DNA of 22,018 nt from Moraxellaceae bacterium (GCA_002402125.1 NVVG01000009.1:22163-44180), one strand, 5' to 3'. Counted from the first letter of the stretch, positions 5,571-14,619 are shown. The notes: generated by a model from the letters alone, not told the origin. Made by a program: numbers and translations.

Positions 5571-7934
5571 TTCAGTTGAGGGGCTATCCTCAACTGTCTG
5601 CTCTGCCTCATGTATATTCTTCGATTCTTCAGTCTGCCTATCAAAACGCATTAACAGCGTAGGTAGAAATATAAAGTCAAACAAAATTGCAGTCAATATT
5701 ATCAGCGCCATCATCATTCCCATGGTGCCTGTGGGTGTGTATAGCGATAACGTCATTAGAAACATGCCTGCCGCTAGCGCTAGCGTCGTCACTATCAATG
5801 CGGTGCCGGACGAAGTGAACGCATAATATATTGCGTCTTCTGTATTTTTTCCTTCTCTTTTTGCATACAGGTATTTGCTGAGCATGTGAACTGTGTCATC
5901 AACAATTAACCCTAAACTAAGACAAAAGGTAAATGCTGCTGCTTGATTTACTTCTCCTAGTACCATTGACCAAATGCCGTAAACGATTGCAGCAGGCGCT
6001 AAATTGGGTACGATGCTAAGCAATCCGTAGCGGATTGATTTTAATCCGACTATTAGCACGATGGTTATAAAAGCTAACGCTAACAATGAGCCATCTATCA
6101 TTCCGTAGATAGAATTCATACTAAAGTGTGCAAACATCAATGTGCCGCTGGTAGGGGTTGCGTATAACTCTTTCATGTGTATGTTCATCCAGTCACCTGC
6201 GCGTTGCTCTAGAGCTATGATCGCTTTATTGTCTGCATGATTTAGATTAACCGTTATTCGTAACGATGAGCGGTTGTTGTTTATAACCTGACTGAGGTCA
6301 CTACCGACAGGCAAGGACATTTCATAGAGGGCCATGTACTGTGCGGCTAACATCCTATTGTTCGGTACGGTGTAGTAGGCAGAATCATTGTTGTGCATAG
6401 CCTTGTTGAGACTTTTCAGTATTTCAATATAGCTGGATATACTTGATACTTCCGGTTGCTGTCTTAACCAATTTGCAAAGCTATCAATATGATGTAAATA
6501 GGCGGGTTCATTAACCCCCCCCGGTTCACCTGACTCAAATGAGTAAAGTATGTATCTAAATCCGCCCAGATGTTTGTGGGCAAAGCGTACTGACTTTTGA
6601 ACCTCGACTGACTCATCCAATAGACCGTCAAGATCATCATTCAATTCCGTTGCTGGAATAAAGGAGATCAATGTCAGCGACGTTACGATGGATACCCAGA
6701 ATATCACTTTATTATTCTTTACTACCCAGCGAGCAAGTTGTAACAACAAGGGGGTTAAGAACAAGGCCTCTCGCTTAAGTTTCATAGGTATAAAAAGAGC
6801 GATAGTAGGGATGACGGTAAAAGTAATAATGAATGCTACAAAGACACCAATAGCAGAGATGGTTCCCATATCGGCAAAATAGGGCGAATCTCCAAAATTC
6901 AATGCGAGTAAACCAATGCCAGTGGTGATGCTGGTGAGCAATACTGGAGAGAAATTTTTGTCGATGGCAGCTTCCATCGCCTGTGGTTTTTCTTTGCCCT
7001 CGCGAAGATGAATAATATATTGAGACAATATATGAACGCTGTCAGCAATCGCGAGCACCATAATTAACATAGGTGCGAGAACAGTAACGGGGTTCATGTA
7101 ATAACCTAGTTGTAGCGCGATGCCAAATGCTATCACTTGGGTAATAGACAAAACAGCGAGAACGGAGATTACGGCAACGAGGGAGCGCAGGAAGATCCAA
7201 ATAAGTACAATGACAACCAGACTCATTGCCGGAGATAATGTCATCATATCACTGATACTGACATCTAAAAGCCCCTGTTCTAACGCAGGCTCTCCTGTAA
7301 AGTGAATGACTACTCCAGGATATTGTTTGACGAAAATATCCCTTAAATCATTGGCAGCGTCTAATAACTCGGAAGCAGCAGTGCTAGTTTGTAATGTTTC
7401 AAGTGTCATCGGACCAACGTCGGGTAATGCTAAGGAGACGATGATGACACTCACTTGACCGCTGTCAGATATTAGTCTGCCCATAATGTTGATATCGGAT
7501 TCGATTATAGACTCTATTTTCCTAAGCGCATCTTTGGTTAAGGTTGCGGGTTCATTGATGAGATTGCCAACAAAAAAGTTGTCTCCATCGACCTCGGCGT
7601 GCTGATAATTTGTTAACGAATCCACTCGAATTGAATAGGGCAATTTCCAGGCTTCTTCAGTGATCTTCTGAATAAGTTCAAGGCTTTCACGTGAATACAT
7701 GTCCTTATTAGGTGGCTGGACTAATATTATTAAGTTTCTGGATTGAAGGTAAGTTTCATCTATTTTTTCTAGTTCCTCGAGATAAGGGTCATCCTTTGGA
7801 AACATGGAGGTAAAGTCTCCATCAAAAACCATTTTTGGAAGCTGTATTGCACCCCATGCATAGAAAAGTAATGACAGAGCAAAAAGCAGGAAACGAAACT
7901 TAACTATGAAGCTTGCAAGCTTTGAGGTAGACAT
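5562..7934 (-). CDS. MMPL/RND-superfamily exporter (COG1033-like)
   Basis: The protein has 790 aa with the duplicated RND layout. Each half has one N-terminal membrane helix (residues ~10-30 and ~400-425), a periplasmic loop, then a block of five helices. Both central helices carry the charged motif typical of the family: ADSVHILSQY near residue 295 and VDDTVHMLSKY near 675. The first periplasmic segment (DGDFTSMFPKDDPYLEELE) is characteristic of MMPL/Patched-like exporters rather than AcrB-type drug pumps, and no membrane-fusion or outer-membrane partner lies next to it. Relatives move lipids, hopanoids, sterols or pigments by proton motive force. Facing the oxygenase/acyltransferase operon tail to tail with a 9-bp overlap, it is a plausible exporter of that product (inference). 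Upstream is a 261-bp gap that should hold its promoter. Confidence 0.85.
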   Translation of the reverse strand: MSTSKLASFIVKFRFLLFALSLLFYAWGAIQLPKMVFDGDFTSMFPKDDPYLEELEKIDETYLQSRNLIILVQPPNKDMYSRESLELIQKITEEAWKLPYSIRVDSLTNYQHAEVDGDNFFVGNLINEPATLTKDALRKIESIIESDINIMGRLISDSGQVSVIIVSLALPDVGPMTLETLQTSTAASELLDAANDLRDIFVKQYPGVVIHFTGEPALEQGLLDVSISDMMTLSPAMSLVVIVLIWIFLRSLVAVISVLAVLSITQVIAFGIALQLGYYMNPVTVLAPMLIMVLAIADSVHILSQYIIHLREGKEKPQAMEAAIDKNFSPVLLTSITTGIGLLALNFGDSPYFADMGTISAIGVFVAFIITFTVIPTIALFIPMKLKREALFLTPLLLQLARWVVKNNKVIFWVSIVTSLTLISFIPATELNDDLDGLLDESVEVQKSVRFAHKHLGGFRYILYSFESGEPGGVNEPAYLHHIDSFANWLRQQPEVSSISSYIEILKSLNKAMHNNDSAYYTVPNNRMLAAQYMALYEMSLPVGSDLSQVINNNRSSLRITVNLNHADNKAIIALEQRAGDWMNIHMKELYATPTSGTLMFAHFSMNSIYGMIDGSLLALAFITIVLIVGLKSIRYGLLSIVPNLAPAAIVYGIWSMVLGEVNQAAAFTFCLSLGLIVDDTVHMLSKYLYAKREGKNTEDAIYYAFTSSGTALIVTTLALAAGMFLMTLSLYTPTGTMGMMMALIILTAILFDFIFLPTLLMRFDRQTEESKNIHEAEQTVEDSPSTELC
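5573..5596 (+). terminator. Perfect hairpin just after the operon stop; possible terminator
   Basis: CAGTTGAGG (5573-5581) and CCTCAACTG (5588-5596) form a 9-bp perfect stem with a 6-nt loop, starting 2 nt after the stop at 5570. Neither strand has a clear U-tract behind it, so it is not a classic intrinsic terminator. It lies inside the last codons of the convergent exporter gene and could act on transcripts from both sides. Confidence 0.45.
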
Positions 7935-8195
7935 AATATTAGAGCCCTTTATTATTATTTTTGCCCGTTGATTTCAGTAATACTATACAGAATGGGCGTA
8001 AGTGGCTTTGGGTTTTTCTTTCGTTAGATTTGTATGTTACTAGCTTTGTGGGGGTATATCTAGTTACGCTGACGAGGCGCGTGTAAAGCGGTAATATTGT
8101 TGAATGTAGCGTGTGTCTATAGGGCAGAAAAACATCTATTTTCTGTTATTTTGTTGTTAGCTTGGTAATAGCTAAGTAACCCTTAAGCAGGGGGG
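7935..8195. other. Intergenic region between pgi and the exporter gene
   Basis: These 261 bp separate two minus-strand genes. I see no good ORF. Small inverted repeats occur at 8125-8131/8139-8145 (CAGAAAA/TTTTCTG), 8157-8162/8170-8175 (TTAGCT/AGCTAA) and 8177-8182/8193-8198 (TAACCC/GGGTTA, the last one reaching the pgi stop). They may help end the pgi transcript, but none has a U-tract in the minus direction. A minus-strand TATAGT near 7980 is a weak -10 candidate for the exporter. No convincing -35 was found. Confidence 0.35.
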
Positions 8196-9857
8196 TTATT
8201 GTTTAGATAGTTTTTTGAAGTGCGCAATCAGCCCTGCTGTAGAGCCATCACCATTTTTATAATCTGTTTCTGTAGATTCTAGTAAGGCGGATTTTATTGA
8301 GTTGCTCAGTTGCTTGCCTAATTCGACACCCCATTGATCAAACGCATTTATGTTCCAAAGAACACTCAGTGCGAATACTTTTTGTTCGTACAATGCCACC
8401 AACTGCCCCAGCACAAAAGGTGTTAGTGTCTTGTAGACCAACATGTTACTTGGTCGGTTGCCTGGTATTACCTTGTGGGGTGCAAGTGTGTCCGCATCTT
8501 CAGGATTCATTCCTTGATCGAACAATTCTTGCTTTATCGTGGCAGTATCCTTGCCCGTCATCAACGCCTTACTTTGCGCAATACAATTAGCAAATAGAAA
8601 TGCATGTTGATCCCCGATGGGGTTTAGACTGTTTACACCAACGATAAAATCAAGAGGCACCATACGCGAGCCTTGATGAAATAATTGGTGGTAAGAATGC
8701 TGTGTGTCGCTGCCAGTGCCACCCCAAAGTGGAATGGCAGTTTGCCAATTACAGGGTTCACCATTTTTCTGCACACCTTTACCATTACTCTCCATATCCA
8801 TTTGTTGTAGATAGGACACAAAGCGATGTAGGTACTGCTCGTAACACACCACTGCGTTTGAGTCGGCGCCCATAAAATTACTGTTCCACATGCTAATGAG
8901 CGCCATTAGGACGGGTATGTTCTCCTCAAGCGGAGCCTGTCTAAAATGGGTGTCTACACAGTGACCACCATCAAGGAATTGATAAAAACCCTCTACGCCG
9001 ATTGCGATTTCTAAGGAAAGTCCGATAGCCGACCAGAGCGAGTAGCGACCGCCAACCCAATCCCACATGGGTAGGATGTTATCTGCCGGGATACCAAAGT
9101 CAGTGACAGCGTCAATGTTGGAGGAAATGCCTATAAAGTGCTTACCAATATCGTCACAGTTGCCTATTGCATGGGTCAACCATGCCTTGGCTGCTTTGGC
9201 GTTGCTTAATGTTTCTAAGGTGGTAAAGGATTTGGATGACACGATAAACAAGGTTGTTTCTGGGTTGCACTTACTGAGGGTTTCCGCAATGTGGGTTGGG
9301 TCGATATTGGAAACGAAATGAAACTCTAAATCCTTGTTTGCGTAATGCGCAAGTGCCTCAACCGCCATGGCTGGACCAAGGTCTGACCCACCAATTCCAA
9401 TGTTCACTATTTGGGTCAGTGCTTTTCCGGTTGCACCGAACCACTGTCTGTCCCGCACCCGCTGGCTGAAAGATGATGTTTGGTCTCGAGCCTGCGCAAT
9501 GTCGTCTTGTAGTTCACTCGCTATATCTGATAGCGGGGCTCGTAGGGCCGAATGGAGAACCGCTCGATTTTCTGTGTTATTTATTTTTTCGCCATCAAAC
9601 ATCGCCGCAACAGAATGCTGCAAGCCCGCCTCTGAAGCTCCTTTGATTAGAATGCTTAGGATATCTTCATCAATGTGATTTTTTGAGTAGTCGAACAGTA
9701 AACCTTTTAGGTTTAGCGAGTAACGTGAGAAACGATCTGAATCACTCTCAAAGCGTGCAGACATTGGTATGCCTTTCGCTTTTTTAGCTAGCGTTTTAAG
9801 CTTTTTTTGAATGTCTTCATTTTCAAAAAATGGGGTGGAGGGTGCATTCATATGCAT
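8196..9857 (-). CDS. pgi: Glucose-6-phosphate isomerase
   Basis: The protein has 553 aa, the usual length of the bacterial enzyme. It interconverts glucose 6-phosphate and fructose 6-phosphate in the cytoplasm. Both family signatures are visible: DWVGGRYSLWSAIG near residues 264-277 and LWNINAFDQWGVELGK near 498-513. The phosphate-binding SSKSFTTLET and the GGTGSDTQHSYHQLFHQG segment with the catalytic-region His are also present. Two in-frame ATGs compete for the start (9857 and two codons later). The AAGGA upstream is 4 nt from the first and 10 nt from the second, so either may be used. It lies 56 bp downstream of the PPTase gene on the same strand and may be co-transcribed with galE and PPTase. 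Confidence 0.97.
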   Translation of the reverse strand: MHMNAPSTPFFENEDIQKKLKTLAKKAKGIPMSARFESDSDRFSRYSLNLKGLLFDYSKNHIDEDILSILIKGASEAGLQHSVAAMFDGEKINNTENRAVLHSALRAPLSDIASELQDDIAQARDQTSSFSQRVRDRQWFGATGKALTQIVNIGIGGSDLGPAMAVEALAHYANKDLEFHFVSNIDPTHIAETLSKCNPETTLFIVSSKSFTTLETLSNAKAAKAWLTHAIGNCDDIGKHFIGISSNIDAVTDFGIPADNILPMWDWVGGRYSLWSAIGLSLEIAIGVEGFYQFLDGGHCVDTHFRQAPLEENIPVLMALISMWNSNFMGADSNAVVCYEQYLHRFVSYLQQMDMESNGKGVQKNGEPCNWQTAIPLWGGTGSDTQHSYHQLFHQGSRMVPLDFIVGVNSLNPIGDQHAFLFANCIAQSKALMTGKDTATIKQELFDQGMNPEDADTLAPHKVIPGNRPSNMLVYKTLTPFVLGQLVALYEQKVFALSVLWNINAFDQWGVELGKQLSNSIKSALLESTETDYKNGDGSTAGLIAHFKKLSKQ

Positions 9858-9913
9858 CGGGTCCTTGATGTTGCATCGGTGTTTGATAGCATTAAATTCA
9901 ACAAATAAGTTTG

Positions 9914-10585
9914 TTAGAAAACGTCACTCGCGCGTAAGCAAATGGCTGTATAGATATAGCCGTCATCTACGGCAAATTTCCCATTCAATACCCGGATGTT
10001 ATATCTTGGATTGGGTTCAGGCTTAAGGATTTTTGCTTTGAACGTTTTATTCGTTATGTCTAGTTCAATTTCAGCGTCTAAAAAATCCAGCATGTGTTTA
10101 TTTATCGGCGAGTAGGTTTTATGGATACTCTCTTTTGCACTAAAAATGATGGTGGCAAGGGGTATACCTGCACTGGCGTTGATATTAATAAAGTTAAGCT
10201 CGTTTCTAGTGCATATGATGGAATAGGTGTTTTGAGCAATGGCTTTGTTTTTTTCAACGTCGTGACCAATAGACAGCATGTCGCGTGAATGAGCAACTAC
10301 GGCTGAGCAGTGATCCCCTGAGTGGGAGATGCTACCAACAACACCTTCTGGCCAGCAGGGTTGACGTGAATCACCAACAATAATAGGGCCGTTGCTGTGC
10401 AGCGGGGTGTCGAGCAATTCATGCAAAGCTTGATGTGAACTATGACGACCCGCACGAAATTCTCTTTGCCTTTTGCTGACTGCTTTTTCTACAAAAGCTT
10501 CTTCTTCCGGGAGGGTGGGGGTCTCCCACATCCAACCTTCTGCTTTACAAAATACTACCTCATCGGGGAACAGTGTTTCTAACAT
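9914..10585 (-). CDS. 4'-phosphopantetheinyl transferase, Sfp/EntD type
   Basis: The protein has 223 aa. It transfers phosphopantetheine from CoA to a serine of acyl, aryl or peptidyl carrier proteins. Motifs in order: SISHS at residues 85-89, GHDVE at 107-111 (Mg2+-binding Asp109 and Glu111) and FSAKESIHK at 148-156 with Glu152. Spacing and the R-x-GR-x2-S/A region near residues 42-50 (EFRAGRHSSHQAL) fit the EntD subgroup. His108 replaces the usual Ile/Val of G-[IV]-D-[IVL]-E. The ATG follows the galE stop with no spacing (TAGATG), so translation probably depends on galE. No carrier protein, NRPS or PKS is in the window. Its client may be encoded upstream of base 1 or elsewhere. Family call is firm; the client is unknown. 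Confidence 0.93.
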   Translation of the reverse strand: MLETLFPDEVVFCKAEGWMWETPTLPEEEAFVEKAVSKRQREFRAGRHSSHQALHELLDTPLHSNGPIIVGDSRQPCWPEGVVGSISHSGDHCSAVVAHSRDMLSIGHDVEKNKAIAQNTYSIICTRNELNFININASAGIPLATIIFSAKESIHKTYSPINKHMLDFLDAEIELDITNKTFKAKILKPEPNPRYNIRVLNGKFAVDDGYIYTAICLRASDVF

Positions 10586-11587
10586 CTATTTGGTCTCGCC
10601 GTTTGAAGCTTTAAGCAAGTGTTTTTCCCATTGCAAGGCGGAGGACACGATGGCTTCAAGGTTATCGTACTGCGGTTCCCATCCAAGGACATTCTTAATC
10701 TTGTCTGCCGCTGCAATAAGTATCGGTGGATCGCCGGCACGTCGGCCGACTTCCTCAATGGGGAATCTGGCTCCGTTGACTTCCATAATTTTTTCTAACA
10801 CTTCTCGAACACTGTATCCGTGGCCGTAGCCGGCATTAACGATAGTGGATTCGCCGTTTGCTTTTAGGTAGTCCAGTGCTTTGACGTGGGCGCTGGCTAA
10901 GTCTTCTACATGGATATAATCGCGCACACCCGTGCCATCTGGAGTGTCGAAATCTGTACCAAAGATGTAGACTTTTTCACGTATGCCGACAGCGGCCTCT
11001 ACGGCTACCTTGGTTAAAAGCGTGGCGCCTTTAGTGCTCTGGCCAATTCTTCCGCCAGGATCACACCCGGCCACATTAAAATAACGCAAAATAACGTGGG
11101 TTAGATCACTCGCTTTGCTCAGGTCCTGGATCATGTGTTCACTCATGAGCTTGGACATGCCATAAGGGTTAATGGGTTGTTTTTCCGTAGTTTCAGAGAC
11201 GCTGGATTCTGCAGGTTCACCGTAGACGGCGGCCGTGGAGGAAAAGATAAAGTGCTTTACGCCTCCTTTTTGGCAGCATTCCAGTAGAGAGCGGGTGTTG
11301 GCGGTATTGTTCTTGTAATACTTTAAGGGGTCTTCAACCGATTCGGGAACAATAGTAAAGGCTGCAAAATGGATAACGGTTTCAATCTGGTGTTTCTCGA
11401 TAAGCTCACTGACTAACTCTTGATCACCCGTATCACCAACCACAAGTTCGCCGTAAAGTACCGATTCTTCGAATCCCTTCGAGAGATTATCCAGAATAAT
11501 GATCTTTTCATTGCGTTCGCCCAACTGACGAACGACATGGCTGCCTATATACCCTGCGCCACCTGTAACTAATATTGTTCCGCTCAT
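10586..11587 (-). CDS. galE: UDP-glucose 4-epimerase
   Basis: The protein has 333 aa, close to the 338 of the E. coli enzyme. It interconverts UDP-glucose and UDP-galactose using tightly bound NAD. Visible features are the Rossmann motif TGGAGYIGSH at residues 8-17, the SSTAAVYGEP segment near 116-125 with the catalytic Ser/Thr, the active pair Y142 and K146 (PYGMSK), and the DYIHVEDLA segment of extended SDR epimerases. The context suggests supply of UDP-galactose for surface polysaccharide or LPS; no glycosyltransferases are adjacent. It is divergent from gspE across a 268-bp gap. Its stop abuts the PPTase start. A GGA 9 nt before the ATG is a modest ribosome site. UDP-GlcNAc/GlcA epimerase activity cannot be excluded, but the sequence reads as a standard GalE. 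Confidence 0.93.
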   Translation of the reverse strand: MSGTILVTGGAGYIGSHVVRQLGERNEKIIILDNLSKGFEESVLYGELVVGDTGDQELVSELIEKHQIETVIHFAAFTIVPESVEDPLKYYKNNTANTRSLLECCQKGGVKHFIFSSTAAVYGEPAESSVSETTEKQPINPYGMSKLMSEHMIQDLSKASDLTHVILRYFNVAGCDPGGRIGQSTKGATLLTKVAVEAAVGIREKVYIFGTDFDTPDGTGVRDYIHVEDLASAHVKALDYLKANGESTIVNAGYGHGYSVREVLEKIMEVNGARFPIEEVGRRAGDPPILIAAADKIKNVLGWEPQYDNLEAIVSSALQWEKHLLKASNGETK

Positions 11588-11855
11588 ACTACATTTTCCA
11601 TAGATAACAGTGCGTTCTAGATTCTAAAGAGTGTTCAGTAGTACGAATTATAGCGATATATTTTGTAGAATCACGGTAAATCAGCTTCACAGAGGCTTTT
11701 AGGGGCTAAAAATACCCCTATCGAACCCAAAACCTGCCGTTTTAAAAAAATATGAACAATATTAGCAATTTAATGGAGAATTCCTGCGTTATGTTGGTCA
11801 AAATTGTCAATACGGGTTAGTCTTAGAAAGTCATCCGAACGAACTTAGAGCAATT
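11588..11855. promoter_or_regulatory. Divergent control region between galE and gspE
   Basis: These 268 AT-rich bp lie between divergent genes, so both promoters should be here. The only strong sigma70-like element is a minus-strand TATAAT at 11647-11652 for galE. A short hairpin lies at 11700-11705/11715-11720 (TAGGGG/CCCCTA, 9-nt loop). For gspE no convincing -35/-10 pair was found; TTGGTC at 11792 with TTAGTC 17 bp downstream is a poor match. The gspE start also has only a weak ribosome site. Confidence 0.5.
11647..11652 (-). promoter_or_regulatory. Probable -10 element of the galE promoter
   Basis: The minus strand reads exactly TATAAT here, about 60 nt upstream of the galE ATG. The -35 region at 16-18 bp spacing is a poor match to TTGACA. 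The site may need an activator or may not be the true promoter. Confidence 0.4.
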
Positions 11856-13367
11856 ATGGAACAAGAATCTCAAGACCCAGCAGTCGAAGCATCCGGCACA
11901 ATTCAGCGTCTACCTTTTACTTTTGCAAAGCGTAATGGCCTTGTAGTTGAAGGGGTAAGTGGCGTTGATGCAAAAGTTAGCTACAAATCCGGGGTTTCAA
12001 TGGCGGTAGTGGCCGAGGTTCGGCGCTTTTTGGGTGTGCCTATTCGATTTTGTGAGGTTGATGAGACAGAATTTGATCGCCGCTTAACCTTGGCTTATGA
12101 AAGCGATTCTAGCGAAGCCATGCAGATGGTTGAAGGGTTAGGTGATGAGTTAGACCTAGCAAGCTTGGCTGATTCATTACCAGAAACAGAAGATTTAATG
12201 GAGCAAGAGGATGACGCTCCTATCATTCGTTTGATAAACGCATTACTTACTGAAGCGGTTAAATTAAACGCATCCGATATTCATATCGAAACCTTTGAGA
12301 AGCGACTTATTGTTCGATTTCGTGTCGACGGTGTGTTGCGCGAAATAGTTCAGCCCAAGCGAGCATTGGCTCCCTTGTTAGTCTCTCGTATTAAAGTAAT
12401 GGCGCGATTAGATATTGCAGAGAAACGCGTACCACAAGATGGCCGGATTTCTCTACGTGTAGCAGGTCGTGAGATAGATGTGCGTGTCTCTACCATGCCA
12501 AGCAGCAATGGCGAACGAATTGTACTGCGTTTATTGGATAAGCAAGCGGGTAGGTTGAACTTGACCCATTTGGGTATGGCGGGTGCTGACTTGGAGAGGA
12601 TGGGAGGCATCATTGAAAAGCCTCATGGCATTATCCTGGTAACGGGTCCAACCGGCTCTGGTAAGACAACGACGTTATACGCTGCACTCTCCCAGTTAAA
12701 CGACAAGTCACGAAATATACTCACTATCGAAGATCCTATCGAATATCAGTTAGAAGGAATTGGTCAGACTCAGGTAAATAACAAAGTTGAGATGACATTT
12801 TCTAAAGGCTTGCGCGCAATACTACGTCAAGATCCTGATGTGGTAATGATTGGTGAGATTCGAGATCTTGAAACTGCCGAAATTGCGGTACAGTCGAGTT
12901 TGACAGGTCACCTCGTATTATCAACATTACATACCAATAGCGCGGTAGGTTCTATTACTCGCTTGCATGACATGGGAATCGAGCCCTTTTTATTGTCCTC
13001 GAGCTTGCTGGGGCTTCTAGCTCAGCGCTTAGTAAGAGTATTGTGTGATGAATGTAAACAAATCTACACTCCGGATGAAAGTGAATGTCAATTATTAGGA
13101 ATTGATCAAAGTTCAGCGCCTTCGTTATATCACGCTAATGGCTGTGAAGAGTGTAGTCACCTCGGATATCACGGTCGTACGGGTATTTATGAACTTATTG
13201 TTTTTGATGAAGCCCTAAGAACCATGGTGCACAATGGCGCTAGCGAATCTGAGTTAGCAACCCACGCCAGAAAATCCGGGGCAAGTATCCGTGATGATGG
13301 CATTAGAAAAGTACTCGAAGGTGTTACCACCATTGAAGAGGTATTGCGAGTCACCAGGGAGGAATAG
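11856..13367 (+). CDS. gspE: Type II secretion system assembly ATPase GspE
   Basis: The protein has 503 aa, normal for GspE. It is the cytoplasmic hexameric ATPase that drives pseudopilus assembly, docked through GspL. Motifs seen: an N-terminal GspE domain over about residues 15-120, Walker A from G264 to T271 (GPTGSGKT), the Walker B/Asp region DPDVVMIGEIRD at 326-337, and HLVLSTLHTN after it. The tetracysteine zinc site is C397-x2-C400 and C430-x2-C433. The zinc site and the operon context separate it from PilB or MshE ATPases. It is the first gene of this gsp operon, divergent from galE, and is followed after 2 bp by gspF. gspC and gspD, which usually precede gspE, are absent here. Confidence 0.97.
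   Translation: MEQESQDPAVEASGTIQRLPFTFAKRNGLVVEGVSGVDAKVSYKSGVSMAVVAEVRRFLGVPIRFCEVDETEFDRRLTLAYESDSSEAMQMVEGLGDELDLASLADSLPETEDLMEQEDDAPIIRLINALLTEAVKLNASDIHIETFEKRLIVRFRVDGVLREIVQPKRALAPLLVSRIKVMARLDIAEKRVPQDGRISLRVAGREIDVRVSTMPSSNGERIVLRLLDKQAGRLNLTHLGMAGADLERMGGIIEKPHGIILVTGPTGSGKTTTLYAALSQLNDKSRNILTIEDPIEYQLEGIGQTQVNNKVEMTFSKGLRAILRQDPDVVMIGEIRDLETAEIAVQSSLTGHLVLSTLHTNSAVGSITRLHDMGIEPFLLSSSLLGLLAQRLVRVLCDECKQIYTPDESECQLLGIDQSSAPSLYHANGCEECSHLGYHGRTGIYELIVFDEALRTMVHNGASESELATHARKSGASIRDDGIRKVLEGVTTIEEVLRVTREE
13356..13363 (+). promoter_or_regulatory. Strong Shine-Dalgarno for gspF
   Basis: AGGGAGGA lies 6 nt before the GTG at 13370, inside the end of gspE. It settles the GTG as the gspF start. 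Confidence 0.75.
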
Positions 13368-13369
13368 AC

Positions 13370-14584
13370 GTGGCAGCCTACGAATACACGGCATTAGATA
13401 ATAACGGTAAACAAGTCAAAGGCATACTCGAAGGTGACAGCCCAAGGCAAGTGCGTAACCAACTTAAAGAAAAGGGTTTTGTGCCTCTTTCCGTTGAGGA
13501 AACCGTTAAAAAGTCGAAAGATAAAGAGAAAAAATCGTTTAGCAGAGACTCGATTAACGCCTCTGAACTTTCCTTACTGACACGACAATTAGCCACCTTA
13601 TTGCAGGCAGGTGTTCCCCTTGAGGAAACCCTACGGGCCGTGTCAAAGCAAAGCGAAAAGCCAAAACTTACCAACATGATGCTGGCCATTCGATCAAAAG
13701 TGGTGGAAGGGCATTCACTGGCGCAGGCGTTATCAGAATTCCCTAAAGCTTTCCCTGAATTGTTTCGCGCAACGGTTGCGGCAGGGGAGCACTCTGGTCA
13801 TTTGGATCTTGTTTTGGAGCAGCTTGCGGATTATACCGAAAGTAGTTATCAAACCCAAAAGAAGATAAAGGGGGCGATGATTTATCCTGTGGTGTTAATG
13901 ATTTTTGCGGTATTGATCGTGGTAGGAATGCTAACGTTTGTGGTTCCTAAAATGGCAGGCATCTTTGAAAGTTCGGGCCAAGAACTTCCGGGTCTTACAC
14001 GGGGCATGATCGCATCAAGTGAGTTTCTGCAAAGTTGGTGGTGGTTAATCGGGCTGATTATTGTTGGTTCCGTGTTAGCGTTCCAGAGAGCGCTGGAAAA
14101 AGAGTCGTTTCGCTACAAGGTTCACCAGCAAACATTAAAGATCCCCTTGATCGGAAAAATTAATCGGGGATTTAATGCCGCGCGAGTGATAAGTACATTG
14201 AGTATTTTGTCTAAAAGTGGTGTCCCATTAGTGGAAGCGTTACGCATCTCAGGTCAAGTATCCTCCAATTTGTGTATTCGTGAGGCGGTAATGGAAGGGG
14301 CAGAAAAACTAAAAGAGGGCGCAACTTTGTTTAATTCATTGGATCAAAGTGGATACTTCCCACCGATGATGATGCAAATGGTTGCAAGTGGAGAATCCAG
14401 TGGCGAACTAGATAGTATGCTTGGCAGAGCAGCTAGCAACCAAGAAAGAGAATTAGAAGATTTAGTGAGTACGATGGTAAGTTTATTCGAACCACTGATG
14501 TTAGTTGTAATGGGAGGGGTAGTAATGACAATCGTATTGGCAATCATGCTGCCCATGATGAATATGAACAGTGCAATTGGTTAA
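13370..14584 (+). CDS. gspF: Type II secretion inner membrane platform protein GspF
   Basis: The protein has 404 aa and starts at a GTG with a near-ideal Shine-Dalgarno. It begins with the typical AAYEYTALD start and contains two GspF domains (about residues 65-190 and 265-390). Each has the conserved LLTRQLATLLQAGVPLEETL-like and VVEGHSLAQAL-like segments. Membrane helices lie near residues 168-192, 220-240 and 375-398. GspF is the polytopic platform core that contacts GspE and GspL and translates ATPase motion into pseudopilus growth. It is 2 bp from gspE and 35 bp from gspG, so co-transcription is very likely. Confidence 0.96.
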   Translation: MAAYEYTALDNNGKQVKGILEGDSPRQVRNQLKEKGFVPLSVEETVKKSKDKEKKSFSRDSINASELSLLTRQLATLLQAGVPLEETLRAVSKQSEKPKLTNMMLAIRSKVVEGHSLAQALSEFPKAFPELFRATVAAGEHSGHLDLVLEQLADYTESSYQTQKKIKGAMIYPVVLMIFAVLIVVGMLTFVVPKMAGIFESSGQELPGLTRGMIASSEFLQSWWWLIGLIIVGSVLAFQRALEKESFRYKVHQQTLKIPLIGKINRGFNAARVISTLSILSKSGVPLVEALRISGQVSSNLCIREAVMEGAEKLKEGATLFNSLDQSGYFPPMMMQMVASGESSGELDSMLGRAASNQERELEDLVSTMVSLFEPLMLVVMGGVVMTIVLAIMLPMMNMNSAIG

Positions 14585-14619
14585 ATAGTACAATTGGAAA
14601 AACACAAGGGAAAACAACG

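Noticed and set aside
8125..8145. CAGAAAA/TTTTCTG hairpin followed by T-rich sequence on the + strand
   Set aside because: It looks like a plus-strand terminator, but no plus-strand gene leads into it. In the minus direction it lacks a U-tract.
8297..8590. 97-codon plus-strand frame opposite pgi
   Set aside because: It is antisense to the conserved pgi C-terminus, and its Cys-rich content is an artefact of the frame.
14570..14596. Short direct repeat (GTGCAATTGG / GTACAATTGG) before gspG
   Set aside because: Ten imperfect bases repeated once, partly in the gspF end; too short to distinguish from chance.
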